A DNA stretch of 64,000 bases from Nocardioides panacisoli (GTDB lineage Bacteria; Actinomycetota; Actinomycetes; Propionibacteriales; Nocardioidaceae). This document shows, piece after piece, positions 8,867 through 17,095 of this stretch; positions within the stretch are counted from its first letter, which is position 1; the number at the start of each line of letters is the position of its first letter. The notes under the pieces were generated by a model. The model searched no databases, was not told where the DNA came from, and saw only the letters and a list, made by a program, of their open reading frames with translations. The stretch is taken from positions 2,790,001 through 2,854,000 of the forward strand of contig NZ_CP080409.1 of assembly GCF_019448235.1 (NCBI RefSeq), in the 5' to 3' direction. Both the position numbers and the translations under genes were made by a program.

Positions 8867-8873
8867 CGATCCC

Positions 8874-9377
8874 ATGACGCCAGCAGAGCTGCTCATCGAT
8901 GCCGTCGGACGGGTGCGCCAGGGCGTCGACGCCGTCCTGGACGGCATCAGCGAGGACCAGCTGCACCACCGCGTCGGACCGGACGCCAACCCGATCGGCT
9001 GGCTGGTGTGGCACCTGACCCGGGTGCAGGACGACCACGTCGCCGACGTCGCGGGACGCGAGCAGGTGTGGACCGCGGAGCGGTACGCCGATCGCTTCGC
9101 CCTGCCCTACGACGTCGCCGACATTGGGTTCGGCCACTCCAGCGACGAGGTCGCCCTCCTGCGCGCCCCCGAGGGGCTGCTGCGCGAGTACCACCACGCG
9201 ACCCACGACCGGACCGTCGCCTACCTGCGCTCCGTCGCCGGCGACGACCTCGATCGCGTCGTCGACGCGGCCTGGGACCCACCGGTCACCCTCGGGGTCC
9301 GGCTGGTCAGCGTCGTCAACGACACCACGCAGCACGTGGGCCAGGCGGCCTACCTGCGGGGCCTGCTGTCCGGCTGA
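8874..9377 (+). CDS. DinB/DUF664 family protein (mycothiol-dependent transferase-like)
   Basis: A 167-residue four-helix protein of the DinB superfamily, DUF664 branch. Histidines in 'NPIGWLVWHLTRVQDDH' (about 40-58) and 'VVNDTTQHVGQAAYLRG' (about 145-163) fit the metal-binding triad of the fold. In actinobacteria this branch includes mycothiol S-transferases that conjugate electrophiles; that role is inferred from family only. The start is fixed by a -10 hexamer 7 bases upstream. It is a single-gene unit. A second DUF664-like gene occurs at 54310. Confidence 0.85.
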   Translation: MTPAELLIDAVGRVRQGVDAVLDGISEDQLHHRVGPDANPIGWLVWHLTRVQDDHVADVAGREQVWTAERYADRFALPYDVADIGFGHSSDEVALLRAPEGLLREYHHATHDRTVAYLRSVAGDDLDRVVDAAWDPPVTLGVRLVSVVNDTTQHVGQAAYLRGLLSG

Positions 9378-9392
9378 CCGACCAAACGACGG

Positions 9393-9421
9393 TTGTCATC
9401 GTATTCGAACAGATGTATGGT
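9393..9421 (+). promoter_or_regulatory. Promoter with SOS-box-like half site upstream of DUF222/HNH gene
   Basis: TTGTCA (9393-9398) and TATGGT (9416-9421) are spaced by 17 bases, a good sigma-70-type promoter. The spacer holds TCGAACAGATGTATGG (9405-9420). The left half TCGAAC and four-base centre match the actinobacterial LexA box TCGAAC-N4-GTTCGA, but the right half keeps only GT. LexA control is plausible because 13E12/DUF222 genes in mycobacteria carry such boxes. Confidence 0.5.
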
Positions 9422-9555
9422 AGGGGACAGGTCCATTGGCCGGTGCCCCTGCTGGGGGAGGAGGCGGGACCAGTCTCGAAGGTTTCGTGATTGCATCGGG
9501 ATCCGGTGCCTCCGGCGGGGCGCTGGACGAGTCCCGCTGTCCCGGAGCCTTCTCG

Positions 9556-10821
9556 ATGACCCTCACGCTGTTGCCGACGCACCCGATCCGCGGCTGTGCC
9601 GCAGCGGTGCGCGCCCAGGTGGCCGAGGTCGCCGACGTGGAGCCGGCCTACATGGCCGCCGCGGACAAGGCCGCAGCGCTGGAGGACCTGGCCCGTGCCG
9701 AGGCGCAGGTGGCCGAGCTGCGGTTGCGGGTGCTGGCGGTCAGCGACGACGTGGCCGCCGAGCACGGCGCTCGCGACGCGGGGGCGTGGCTGGCCCACCG
9801 GACGCAGGCCGAACCGCGGGCGATGCGGGCCGACCTCGCGCTCGCCCGCGACCTGGACCGATCCCACACGCTCGTGGCCGAGAGCATGCGCTCCGGTGCG
9901 GTGTCAGTGGCGCACGCCCGCGTCATCACCGACGCCGTCGACGCGCTGCCCGGCCACCTCGGTCCCGACGTGGTCACGTCCGCCGAGCAGACGCTGGTGG
10001 GGTACGCCGACCAGTTCCGTCCCAGCCAACTGCGGCGCCTGGGACGTCGGATCCTCGACGTCGTCGCGCCTGAGGTGGCCGACGCCGAGGACGCCACGGT
10101 CCTCACCGAGCAGGAAAGGCGGGCGCGGGAGCGGGCATCCCTGCGGCTGCGCCGCACCGGTGACGGCACCACGCGGATCACCGGGCTGCTGCCCGACCAG
10201 GTCGCCGACCGCCTCACCACCTACCTCGAGGCGTTCACCTCGCCACGGCGCGAGAGTGCGCAGGCAAGGCTGGACCAGCAGGGCTGCGACCGGGTGCCGC
10301 AGCACCGGGCCCACGCCCACGCGTTCGCTGCGCTCCTGGAGCACCTCGACCCGGCCCAGTTGCCCCACCACGGCGGGGACGCCACGACGGTCATGGTCAC
10401 CCTCACGCTCGACCAGCTCCGCACCGACCTCGCCACGGCCGGCCTCGTCGACGCCGACCTCGACTCCGGTCCCGGCCTGACCGCCGACACCGCACGCCGG
10501 TTGGCCTGCACCGCCAGGATCATCCCGGTCGTCCTCGGCGGCGACTCCGCGCCACTCGACCTCGGCCGCGCCCGTCGCCTCTTCACTCCCGCCCAGCGCA
10601 GGGCGCTCCGACTGCGGGACCGCCGCTGCCGCGCCGAGGGCTGCACCGTCCCCGCCACCTGGTGCGAGGCCCACCACCGACGCCCCTGGGCAGACGGGGG
10701 ATCCACCGACCTCGCCGACGGCGTACTCCTGTGCTCCCACCATCACCATCGGGCCCACGACCCGACCTACCGCACCGACACGCTCCCCGACGGCGACCTC
10801 CGATTCCACCGGCGCCAGTAG
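9556..10821 (+). CDS. DUF222 / HNH endonuclease (13E12-repeat-like family)
   Basis: A 421-residue protein with an N-terminal DUF222 region (about 15-300, rich in Ala, Arg and Leu) and a C-terminal HNH nuclease motif. The motif runs from CRAEGC through WCEAHHRRPWADGG to LLCSHHHHRAHD (about 365-410), giving Cys and His metal ligands and the catalytic His pair. These proteins are multicopy in actinobacteria and their biological role is unclear. ATG 9556 has GGAG 8 bases upstream; an upstream TTG at 9436 lacks any such site. It is driven by an SOS-like promoter about 130 bases upstream. Confidence 0.9.
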   Translation: MTLTLLPTHPIRGCAAAVRAQVAEVADVEPAYMAAADKAAALEDLARAEAQVAELRLRVLAVSDDVAAEHGARDAGAWLAHRTQAEPRAMRADLALARDLDRSHTLVAESMRSGAVSVAHARVITDAVDALPGHLGPDVVTSAEQTLVGYADQFRPSQLRRLGRRILDVVAPEVADAEDATVLTEQERRARERASLRLRRTGDGTTRITGLLPDQVADRLTTYLEAFTSPRRESAQARLDQQGCDRVPQHRAHAHAFAALLEHLDPAQLPHHGGDATTVMVTLTLDQLRTDLATAGLVDADLDSGPGLTADTARRLACTARIIPVVLGGDSAPLDLGRARRLFTPAQRRALRLRDRRCRAEGCTVPATWCEAHHRRPWADGGSTDLADGVLLCSHHHHRAHDPTYRTDTLPDGDLRFHRRQ

Positions 10822-10851
10822 CGGACCCGTGGACTCCCGACCCTTGGTCCG

Positions 10852-11712
10852 GTGGGATACGCATGGGGTGTGCTCCACCGACGAACCCTGCTCAGCGGCA
10901 GCGCCGCACTGCTGCTGGCCGGCTGCTCTCGCTCGACCACCGGCCCGACCGGGTCGAGCACGCCGCCGACGAACGGCGCCGGCGCGACGGAGACGATCGC
11001 CTACGGCGAGGACCCCGCGCAGTTCCTCGAGCTGACCCGGCCGCAGGGCACGTCCCGGGGCGTGGTCGTGGTGATCCACGGCGGATTCTGGCTCGCCCAG
11101 TTCGACCTCTCCCTCGGACGACCACTGGCCGCCTCGCTCGTCGATGACGGTTGGACGGCTGCGAACCTGGAGTACCGGCGCGTCGGCAACGGCGGCGGCT
11201 GGCCGGCCACCTTCGACGACGTCTCCGCCGGCATCGACGCCCTCGCCGACGTCGAGGACCTCGACACCTCCCGCGTCATCACGCTCGGCCACTCCGCCGG
11301 TGGCCACCTCGGCGTGTGGGCGGCTGCTCGCCAGCGGTCGGAGCGCTGGACCGACGCCACCGTCCCCGTGACGGGAGCCGTCTCCCAGGCGGGCGTCCTC
11401 GACCTCCGCTCCGCCGTCGACCAGTCGCTGGGCGGCGGTGCCGTCCAGGGCCTGATGGGCGACGACCTCGAGGCACAGTTCGCCACCGTCGACCCCCTCA
11501 GCCAGGTCCCGCTCGACGTCCCCGTGCGCTGCATCCACGGCAGCAGCGACGGCAACGTGCCGCTCTCCCAGTCCACGGCGTACGTCGACGCCGCGACCGA
11601 CGCCGGCGCCGACGCCACGCTCACCGAGGTCGACGGCGACCACTTCACCCTCATCGACCCGGGCAGCGGCGCCTGGCGGCAGACGCGCGAACTCCTCGAC
11701 GAGCTCGTCTGA
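10852..11712 (+). CDS. Alpha/beta hydrolase lipoprotein (kynurenine-formamidase/esterase-like)
   Basis: A 286-residue lipoprotein hydrolase. The N-terminus has HRRTLLSGSAALLLAGC, a signal peptide ending in a lipobox with the acylated Cys near residue 25. The oxyanion motif is HGGFW (about 80-84) and the nucleophile elbow GHSAGGH (about 145-151); 'HGSSDGNVP' and 'DGDHFTLID' supply the Asp and His. This HGG(F/A)W arrangement is that of small-molecule esterases and formamidases; the substrate is unknown. The frame starts at GTG 10852, but GTG 10870 (VLHRR) is an equally good start. It lies about 30 bases after the HNH gene. Confidence 0.85.
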   Translation: MGYAWGVLHRRTLLSGSAALLLAGCSRSTTGPTGSSTPPTNGAGATETIAYGEDPAQFLELTRPQGTSRGVVVVIHGGFWLAQFDLSLGRPLAASLVDDGWTAANLEYRRVGNGGGWPATFDDVSAGIDALADVEDLDTSRVITLGHSAGGHLGVWAAARQRSERWTDATVPVTGAVSQAGVLDLRSAVDQSLGGGAVQGLMGDDLEAQFATVDPLSQVPLDVPVRCIHGSSDGNVPLSQSTAYVDAATDAGADATLTEVDGDHFTLIDPGSGAWRQTRELLDELV

Positions 11713-11809
11713 GGGCCGGCGACCCCCTCTCGGCCGGTCGCCGATGCATGGATCCGCCGCGAGTGGGTACGAGGGCCTCGTAGGAACCCGAATCCACGAG
11801 GAGGATCCC

Positions 11810-12163
11810 GTGCTGGAAGCATCGACGATCGAGGGCACCAACGTCGTGAGCCTCACCGTCGACGGCGCCATCAGCGCCGACGAGCAGAAGGCGGCCCAGG
11901 ACGTCATCGACCGCGCCGTCGCCGACCACGGGTCGGCACGTCTGCTGCTGGACTACGCCGGCGTCGACGTGGGCCGTGTCGAGCCCAAGGCGGTCTGGGA
12001 GGACCTGAAGGCGACGCGCGTGCTCAGTGACGTCGAGCGCGTCGGCGTGGTCGCCGACAGCGGCCTGCTGGACAAGCTGCTGGGCAGCATCAGTGACGCC
12101 ACGAAGCTCGAGGTGCGCTCCTTCGACACCCGCGACGACGCGGTCGCCTGGCTGACCTCGTGA
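11810..12163 (+). CDS. STAS/SpoIIAA-like domain protein
   Basis: A 117-residue protein resembling the SpoIIAA-like (DUF3478) group: '[23 protein letters not shown]', '[25 protein letters not shown]', '[16 protein letters not shown]'. It is likely a soluble protein with the STAS fold that binds a lipid or partner protein. GTG 11810 is preceded by a strong GAGGAGG site; the open frame extends to 11744 without such a site. It is followed by a large nested hairpin (12174-12216) and then catalase. Confidence 0.75.
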   Translation: MLEASTIEGTNVVSLTVDGAISADEQKAAQDVIDRAVADHGSARLLLDYAGVDVGRVEPKAVWEDLKATRVLSDVERVGVVADSGLLDKLLGSISDATKLEVRSFDTRDDAVAWLTS

Positions 12164-12173
12164 GGTCGTCCGG

Positions 12174-12216
12174 CCCTGCACCCGTCCCTTGAACAATTCA
12201 AGAAAAGGGTGCAGGG
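12174..12216. terminator. Nested perfect inverted repeats between STAS gene and catalase
   Basis: Outer arms CCCTGCACCC (12174-12183) and GGGTGCAGGG (12207-12216) are exact complements, and inner arms CTTGAA (12188-12193) and TTCAAG (12197-12202) enclose a three-base loop. The structure could terminate the STAS transcript, or act as a structured leader or DNA operator for the catalase gene that starts 45 bases later. Confidence 0.55.
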
Positions 12217-12260
12217 TCGGAACCAGGACGCAACCAGCCCCGACGAGGAGGCGCCACACC

Positions 12261-13709
12261 ATGGCCAGCGAGCAGAATCCCACCACCACCGATGCGGGCA
12301 TCCCGGTCAGCAGCGACGAGCACTCGCTGACCGTGGGCCCCGACGGCCCGATCGTCCTCAACGACCACTACCTGATCGAGCAGATGGCCGCCTTCAACCG
12401 GGAGCGCATCCCGGAGCGGCAGCCGCACGCCAAGGGCGGCGGTGCCTTCGGCACCTTCGAGGTCACCGATGACGTCAGCGCCTACACCAAGGCCGCGGTG
12501 TTCCAGCCCGGCACGCAGACCGACATGCTGGCCCGGTTCTCCACGGTGGCCGGCGAGCGGGGCAGCCCGGACACGTGGCGTGACCCCCGCGGGTTCTCGC
12601 TGAAGTTCTACACCTCCGAGGGGAACTTCGACCTGGTCGGCAACAACACGCCCGTCTTCTTCCTCCGCGACCCGATGAAGTTCCAGCACTTCATCCGGTC
12701 CCAGAAGCGTCGCGCGGACACGAACCTGCGCGACCACGACATGCAGTGGGACTTCTGGACCCTCTCGCCGGAGTCGGCCCACCAGGTCACGTGGCTGATG
12801 GGCGACCGCGGCATCCCCAAGACCTGGCGCCACATGAACGGCTACTCCAGCCACACCTACATGTGGGTCAACGCGCAGGGCGAGCGGTTCTGGGTCAAGT
12901 ACCACTTCAAGACCGACCAGGGCATCGACTTCCTCACCCAGGACGACGCCGACCACCTGGCCGGTGCCGACGGCGACGCACACCAGCGCGACCTGTACGA
13001 CGCGATCGAGCAGGGCAACCACCCCAGCTGGACGCTCTACGTGCAGGTGATGCCCTACGAGGAGGCGAAGACCTACCGGATCAACCCGTTCGACCTCACC
13101 AAGGTGTGGCCGCACGGGGACTACCCGCTGATCAAGGTCGGCACGATGACGCTCAACCGCAACGTCACCGACTACCACACCGAGATGGAGCAGGCGGCGT
13201 TCCAGCCCAACAACATGGTGCCCGGCACCGGGCTGAGCCCCGACAAGATGCTGCTGGCGCGCGGCTTCTCCTACGCCGACGCCCACCGCGCCCGGCTCGG
13301 GGTCAACTACCAGCAGATCCCGGTCAACCGTCCCAAGGCGCCCGTCCACAGCTACTCCAAGGACGGCGCCATGCGGGTGGAGAACGTCACCGACCCGGTC
13401 TACGCCCCCAACTCCTACGGCGGCCCGCACGCCGACCCGGAGCACTACCCCGAGACGGCCGTCTGGGCCGCCGACGGGGAGATGGTCCGGCAGGCCTACA
13501 CGCTGCGCGAGGACGACGGCGACTTCGGCCAGGCCGGCACCCTCGTGCGGGAGGTCATGGACGACGCCCAGCGCGAGCGGCTGGTCGACAACGTGGTCGG
13601 GCACCTCTCCGACGGCGTCTCCGAGCCGATCCTCGAGCGCGCCCTGGAGTACTGGCGCAACATCGACCCGGACATCGGCGACCGGATCGCCTCCGGGATG
13701 GGCCGCTGA
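12261..13709 (+). CDS. katA: Catalase (monofunctional, heme)
   Basis: A 482-residue clade-3-size catalase that converts hydrogen peroxide to water and oxygen in the cytoplasm. The distal His is in [21 protein letters not shown] (H56), the Asn region in '[20 protein letters not shown]', and the heme Tyr in [12 protein letters not shown] with the neighbouring '[10 protein letters not shown]'. ATG 12261 has GAGGAGG about 10 bases upstream; a TTG at 12189 in the same frame lies in the inverted repeat and was rejected. The upstream CTTGAA-CAA-TTCAAG palindrome may bind a Fur/PerR-type regulator (inference). Confidence 0.95.
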   Translation: MASEQNPTTTDAGIPVSSDEHSLTVGPDGPIVLNDHYLIEQMAAFNRERIPERQPHAKGGGAFGTFEVTDDVSAYTKAAVFQPGTQTDMLARFSTVAGERGSPDTWRDPRGFSLKFYTSEGNFDLVGNNTPVFFLRDPMKFQHFIRSQKRRADTNLRDHDMQWDFWTLSPESAHQVTWLMGDRGIPKTWRHMNGYSSHTYMWVNAQGERFWVKYHFKTDQGIDFLTQDDADHLAGADGDAHQRDLYDAIEQGNHPSWTLYVQVMPYEEAKTYRINPFDLTKVWPHGDYPLIKVGTMTLNRNVTDYHTEMEQAAFQPNNMVPGTGLSPDKMLLARGFSYADAHRARLGVNYQQIPVNRPKAPVHSYSKDGAMRVENVTDPVYAPNSYGGPHADPEHYPETAVWAADGEMVRQAYTLREDDGDFGQAGTLVREVMDDAQRERLVDNVVGHLSDGVSEPILERALEYWRNIDPDIGDRIASGMGR

Positions 13710-13747
13710 CAGCACGGCTGACCCCCTCAGCCGACCGCCCGGTGCCG

Positions 13748-13842
13748 CTGGTCGAGCCGGCCGAGCGCAGCGAGGCCGTGTCGAGACCGATCCCGCGGGT
13801 CTCGACACGGTCCGCTCCTCCGTCGCGGCCCGGCTCGACCAG
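13748..13842. repeat. Nested inverted copies of the dispersed GGTCGAG...CGAGACC repeat
   Basis: Two copies face each other between the convergent catalase and CotH genes. Outer arms CTGGTCGAGCCGG (13748-13760) and CCGGCTCGACCAG (13830-13842), and inner arms CCGTGTCGAGACC (13776-13788) and GGTCTCGACACGG (13798-13810), are perfect complements around a nine-base centre. In RNA this would form a long hairpin from either strand, suiting bidirectional termination. Confidence 0.85.
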
Positions 13843-13872
13843 CAAGGCCGGGAGGTGTGCCCGGATCAGTGA

Positions 13873-15486
13873 TCAGGCGTCGTCCCCGGTCGACTGGTCC
13901 TCGGTGGCGCCGTGCCCGTCGAAGTACGACGCCACCTGGTCGGCCTCCTCGGCCACCGTGGCCTCGTCGACCAGGTCGCCCGCCTGCTCGGTGAGCAGCG
14001 TCGTCCAGTCATCGAGGATCCCCTGCGCCGTGCCGTCGTCGTACAGCTCGGCCTGGAGCCGCTCGACGGCCTCGTCGTAGAGGGCGGCGAACTCCTCGTT
14101 GTCCTGGAAGCGTTCGACCAGGACGTTCGAGCCGCCGGGCCCGCCGCGCATCCCGCCGCCGGGCATCTCGCCGTCGGTCGGTGGCTCGAAGCCCTCGGGC
14201 ATGTCGGGCATCTCGCCGTCGGTCGGTGGCTCGAAGCCCTCGGGCATGTCGGGCATCTCGCCGTCGGTCGGTGGCTCGAAGCCCTCGGGCATGTCGGGCA
14301 TCTCGCCGTCGGTCGGTGGCTCGAAGCCCTCGGGCATGTCGGGCATCTCGCCGTCGGTCGGTGGCTCGAAGCCCTCGGGCATGTCGGGCATCTCGCCGTC
14401 GGTCGGTGGCTCGAAGCCCTCGGGCATGTCGGGCATCTCGCCGTCGGTCGGCGGTTCGAAGCCCTCCGGCACCTCCGGACGCTCCCCGTCCTCGGTGCCG
14501 CCGGGACCGCCGGGACCGCGCTCGCCACCCATGCCGCCGAAGCCGCCGAAGGCGAGGTTGTGGTCCCACGCCACGACGGTCATCAGGCCCGTGTCGGCGT
14601 CCCAGCGCAGGAAGGAGTTGTTGCCGGGCCCGTCGATGTCGTCGAAGTTCCCGACCAGGTCCTCGAAGGCCAGGTAGGTCGCGAAGGCCTCCACGTCGAG
14701 CCGGTCGGCCAGCCCGTCGGCGAACTCCTCGTCCGAGGACTCCTCCAGCCACTGCAGGAACTGGGTCAACGGCGCGTAGTCCTCGGTGCCGCCCTCGATG
14801 TCGAAGACGTCCTCGTACGCCGTCGCCTCGTCGCCGCGGTATGACCAGTCGCCCCCGGCCTCGGACTTGTACAGCGTGCCCTCGCCGTCGAAGGTCGCCT
14901 CGGTCCACCGGTCGTCGAGGTCCTGCATCACCAGCCGCAGCCGCGCGTCGCTGCCGTTGACGGTGAAGCTCGTCGCGACGGACTCCTGCGTGGTCAGCCC
15001 CGCCTCCTCCAGCAGGTCCAGCGCGACCGCCTCGTTGAGGGCGGTCTCGCTGTTGTTGGAGCGCACGACGAAGCGCTCCCAACCGTCCAGGCTCTGCCCG
15101 TCGACGTACTTGTCCAGGTCGATGAGCCACGGCAGGTCGGCCGGATCGGCGTCCGCGTCGACGCCGCGCAGCGAGCTGTTGCCCTTGAGGCGGATGCCGA
15201 CGTTGCTGAAGGTCTGCCCGTCGATGGTGACGTCGGCGCTGACCCATTCCTTCTCGCCGGAGTCGGCGTACGTCGCCACCATCGCGGCGAACTCGTCCTC
15301 GTCCACGGTGAGCGCGACCTCGTGCACCGAGCTGGCGTCCCAGACCGACGTCGTCGAGGTGCTGGCGCCGGTCAGCGCGGACTCCACGCTGGCGCATCCC
15401 GTCGGACCGGCCAGGGCGAGCGCCGCCACGGTCAGCGAGGCGACCCAGCGGCGTACGCGGCGGGAGGGGGAGGGCTGGGCGGTCAT
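13873..15486 (-). CDS. CotH-family protein kinase-like lipoprotein with tandem repeats
   Basis: A 537-residue CotH protein. The N-terminus is a lipoprotein signal (VASLTVAALALAGPTGC). The CotH core contains 'NVGIRLKGNSSLRG', 'LPWLIDLDKYVDGQ', 'FVVRSNNSETALNEAVALDLL' and 'VVAWDHNLAFGG'; CotH proteins have an atypical protein-kinase fold. The core is interrupted near residue 335 by a Gly/Pro/Glu-rich insert with seven copies of EGFEPPTDGEMPDMP. ATG 15486 has AGGAG 8 bases upstream; ATG 15492, which overlaps the VTC stop as ATGA, is the alternative. It is the last gene of the DUF4956-VTC-CotH operon. Confidence 0.9.
   Translation of the reverse strand: MTAQPSPSRRVRRWVASLTVAALALAGPTGCASVESALTGASTSTTSVWDASSVHEVALTVDEDEFAAMVATYADSGEKEWVSADVTIDGQTFSNVGIRLKGNSSLRGVDADADPADLPWLIDLDKYVDGQSLDGWERFVVRSNNSETALNEAVALDLLEEAGLTTQESVATSFTVNGSDARLRLVMQDLDDRWTEATFDGEGTLYKSEAGGDWSYRGDEATAYEDVFDIEGGTEDYAPLTQFLQWLEESSDEEFADGLADRLDVEAFATYLAFEDLVGNFDDIDGPGNNSFLRWDADTGLMTVVAWDHNLAFGGFGGMGGERGPGGPGGTEDGERPEVPEGFEPPTDGEMPDMPEGFEPPTDGEMPDMPEGFEPPTDGEMPDMPEGFEPPTDGEMPDMPEGFEPPTDGEMPDMPEGFEPPTDGEMPDMPEGFEPPTDGEMPGGGMRGGPGGSNVLVERFQDNEEFAALYDEAVERLQAELYDDGTAQGILDDWTTLLTEQAGDLVDEATVAEEADQVASYFDGHGATEDQSTGDDA
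14160..14470 (-). repeat. 45-bp minisatellite in the CotH gene (seven copies)
   Basis: In-frame 45-bp units encode EGFEPPTDGEMPDMP. Six units are nearly or fully identical at the DNA level; the copy at about 14446-14465 differs (GGCGGTTCGAA instead of GGTGGCTCGAA). The near identity of synonymous positions points to recent expansion or gene conversion. Confidence 0.95.
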
Positions 15487-15488
15487 GG

Positions 15489-16319
15489 TCATCGCTCCTG
15501 GTGGTGGTCGTGGCGGGCGGCGGGACGGAGGTGGCGCTGCAGCACGCGGTGCCAGCGGTGGGAGGGCAGGTCGGGCCAGACCAGCGCCAGGCCGGTCGCG
15601 AACTTCGAGATCCGGTCGGGGCGGTGCCCGCGGGCCCACAGGGCACGGTCGACACCGGTCCCGGCGGCCGGGGTCTTGGTCTCGACGATCGCGACGCCGG
15701 GCACGCGGGTGCGGTGCGGGCTCCACGGCAACTGCCAGCTGAGGTCGGTGTCGACCGTGACGCGGGCACCGGAGCCGGGCAGCCACAGGGTGGTGCGGGC
15801 ATAGGACGTCCGCAGCGTCGGCACCAACGCGGCGACGTCGACGTGCCCCAGTGCGGCCGAGGCCAGCGCGTCGCGGACGAAGTCGGTGTCCTCGCGCGGC
15901 AGGACGTCCCGCTCGACGCCGGGCCGTCCGCCGCCGCGCGGCACGCGGGTCTTGACGGTGCTGCCGCGCATCCCGCGGGTCTTCACCTCGGTGAAGGCCG
16001 TGCCGACGTCGCGGTACTCCCGGCTGCGGACCTTGAACCGGCGTCGCCGACGGCGGGCCGAGCGCCAGTAGGCGTCCAGGTCCGGGGTGTCCAGGTAGGT
16101 CGAGGCGTAGCGGTGGTGGTGCCGGCCGTCGATCTCCAGCACCCGCGGCGCCGCGTCAAGGGCACCGATCGCGGCCACCAGCTCGGGCAGCGCGGCCTGC
16201 GGCACGACGTACTTGCGGTCGGTGCGGGTCATCAGGGCGGCGTGCTCGGCGAGGTCGTCCAGCGAGGCCGGTGTGAAACCGTCCAGGCCGGTGTCGACGT
16301 GAGCGAGGAGCGCGCTCAT
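15489..16319 (-). CDS. VTC domain polyphosphate polymerase-like protein
   Basis: A 276-residue protein with the VTC (CYTH-like tunnel) domain found in polyphosphate polymerases. Typical motifs: 'LMTRTDRKYVVP' near residue 30, 'YASTYLDTPDLDAY' near 75, basic strands 'RRFKVRSREY' and 'FTEVKTRGMRGSTVKTRV', and 'VAIVETKTP' near 225; alternating basic and acidic residues would line a triphosphate tunnel. The ATG at 16319 overlaps the DUF4956 stop (ATGA), and its own stop overlaps or abuts the CotH start. Coupled translation suggests the three proteins work together. Confidence 0.88.
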   Translation of the reverse strand: MSALLAHVDTGLDGFTPASLDDLAEHAALMTRTDRKYVVPQAALPELVAAIGALDAAPRVLEIDGRHHHRYASTYLDTPDLDAYWRSARRRRRRFKVRSREYRDVGTAFTEVKTRGMRGSTVKTRVPRGGGRPGVERDVLPREDTDFVRDALASAALGHVDVAALVPTLRTSYARTTLWLPGSGARVTVDTDLSWQLPWSPHRTRVPGVAIVETKTPAAGTGVDRALWARGHRPDRISKFATGLALVWPDLPSHRWHRVLQRHLRPAARHDHHQER

Positions 16320-16918
16320 GCCAGCACCTCGGCCCCGGTGCGCTCGGCGGAGCCGTGGTCGCCACGACGCGGCTCGTCGGTGCGGGTCCAGCGGACGTCG
16401 ACCAGGGTGGTGTCGTTGACCAGGTCGACGCGCTGCACGACCGTGCGTCGCACCTCGCCGGGGACGACCTCGGCGAGCGCGGCCGCCAGGGAGGCCCGGT
16501 CGGCGTACGCGCCGTCGAGCAGCACCATCTGCTGCTCGTCGCGCGGGAAGGTCCGCGGGCTGTCGGCGATCGCGAGCACCGCGACGATGACCGCCATCAG
16601 GATCGCGGTGAGGGTCACGGTGAGCGAGCCGAGGCCGCCCAACAGGCCGAGTGCGAGGGCGGCGAAGTAGTAGGCCACCTCGTGCTGGCCGAGCTCGAGG
16701 GAGCGGAGCCGGATGATCGACAGCACGCCGAACAGGCCGAGCCCCAGGCCCAGCGTGGTGTCGCTGGCGACCAGCGCCGTGGTCACCGCCAGCACGCCGG
16801 CGTTGACGCCGAGGAAGGCGACCAGCAGCTCGCGGCGGCGGTGGCGCGGGTAGTAGAGCGCGAAGCACAGGATGCTGATCGCGACGAGGTCGGCGGCGAA
16901 GGTGGAGAGCAGTTCCAC
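16316..16918 (-). CDS. DUF4956 domain integral membrane protein
   Basis: A 200-residue membrane protein with about four to five N-terminal transmembrane helices ('FAADLVAISILCFALYY', 'LLVAFLGVNAGVLAVTTALVA', 'VAYYFAALALGLLGGLG') and a soluble C-terminal domain from about residue 135. The helix linker FGVLSIIRLRSLELGQHEVAYYF is the conserved DUF4956 block. GTG 16918 has AAGGA about 8 bases upstream; a longer frame to 16993 lacks family similarity. It is the first gene of the DUF4956-VTC-CotH operon, divergent from the sigma factor. Family function is unknown; partnership with VTC proteins suggests a role in polymer synthesis or transport. Confidence 0.82.
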   Translation of the reverse strand: MELLSTFAADLVAISILCFALYYPRHRRRELLVAFLGVNAGVLAVTTALVASDTTLGLGLGLFGVLSIIRLRSLELGQHEVAYYFAALALGLLGGLGSLTVTLTAILMAVIVAVLAIADSPRTFPRDEQQMVLLDGAYADRASLAAALAEVVPGEVRRTVVQRVDLVNDTTLVDVRWTRTDEPRRGDHGSAERTGAEVLA

Positions 16919-17095
16919 GAGGTGTCCTTCCGGTGGGCACGAGATGAGGTTGGGGTGAACGGTGGACGACGTTCTCGTCCGGACCCCCAGCACGACCTGT
17001 CAGGAACCTGTGCGTTCTGCGGCGCCCGCGGTCACACCCGCGGTCGCGTCGTCGTCATGCAGGGGAAGCCGAGGACGAGATGGAAGGGTGGGCCC

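Noticed and set aside
12189..12260. N-terminal extension of catalase from TTG 12189
   Set aside because: It would translate an inverted repeat, and a strong ribosome site precedes ATG 12261.
14160..14470. CRISPR-like regular repeats
   Set aside because: Repeats are contiguous without unique spacers, in frame within CotH, and no cas genes are present.
16970..17056. ECF41 autoregulated promoter upstream of sigJ
   Set aside because: A TGTCA element exists near 16997, but no matching -10 lies at a suitable distance.
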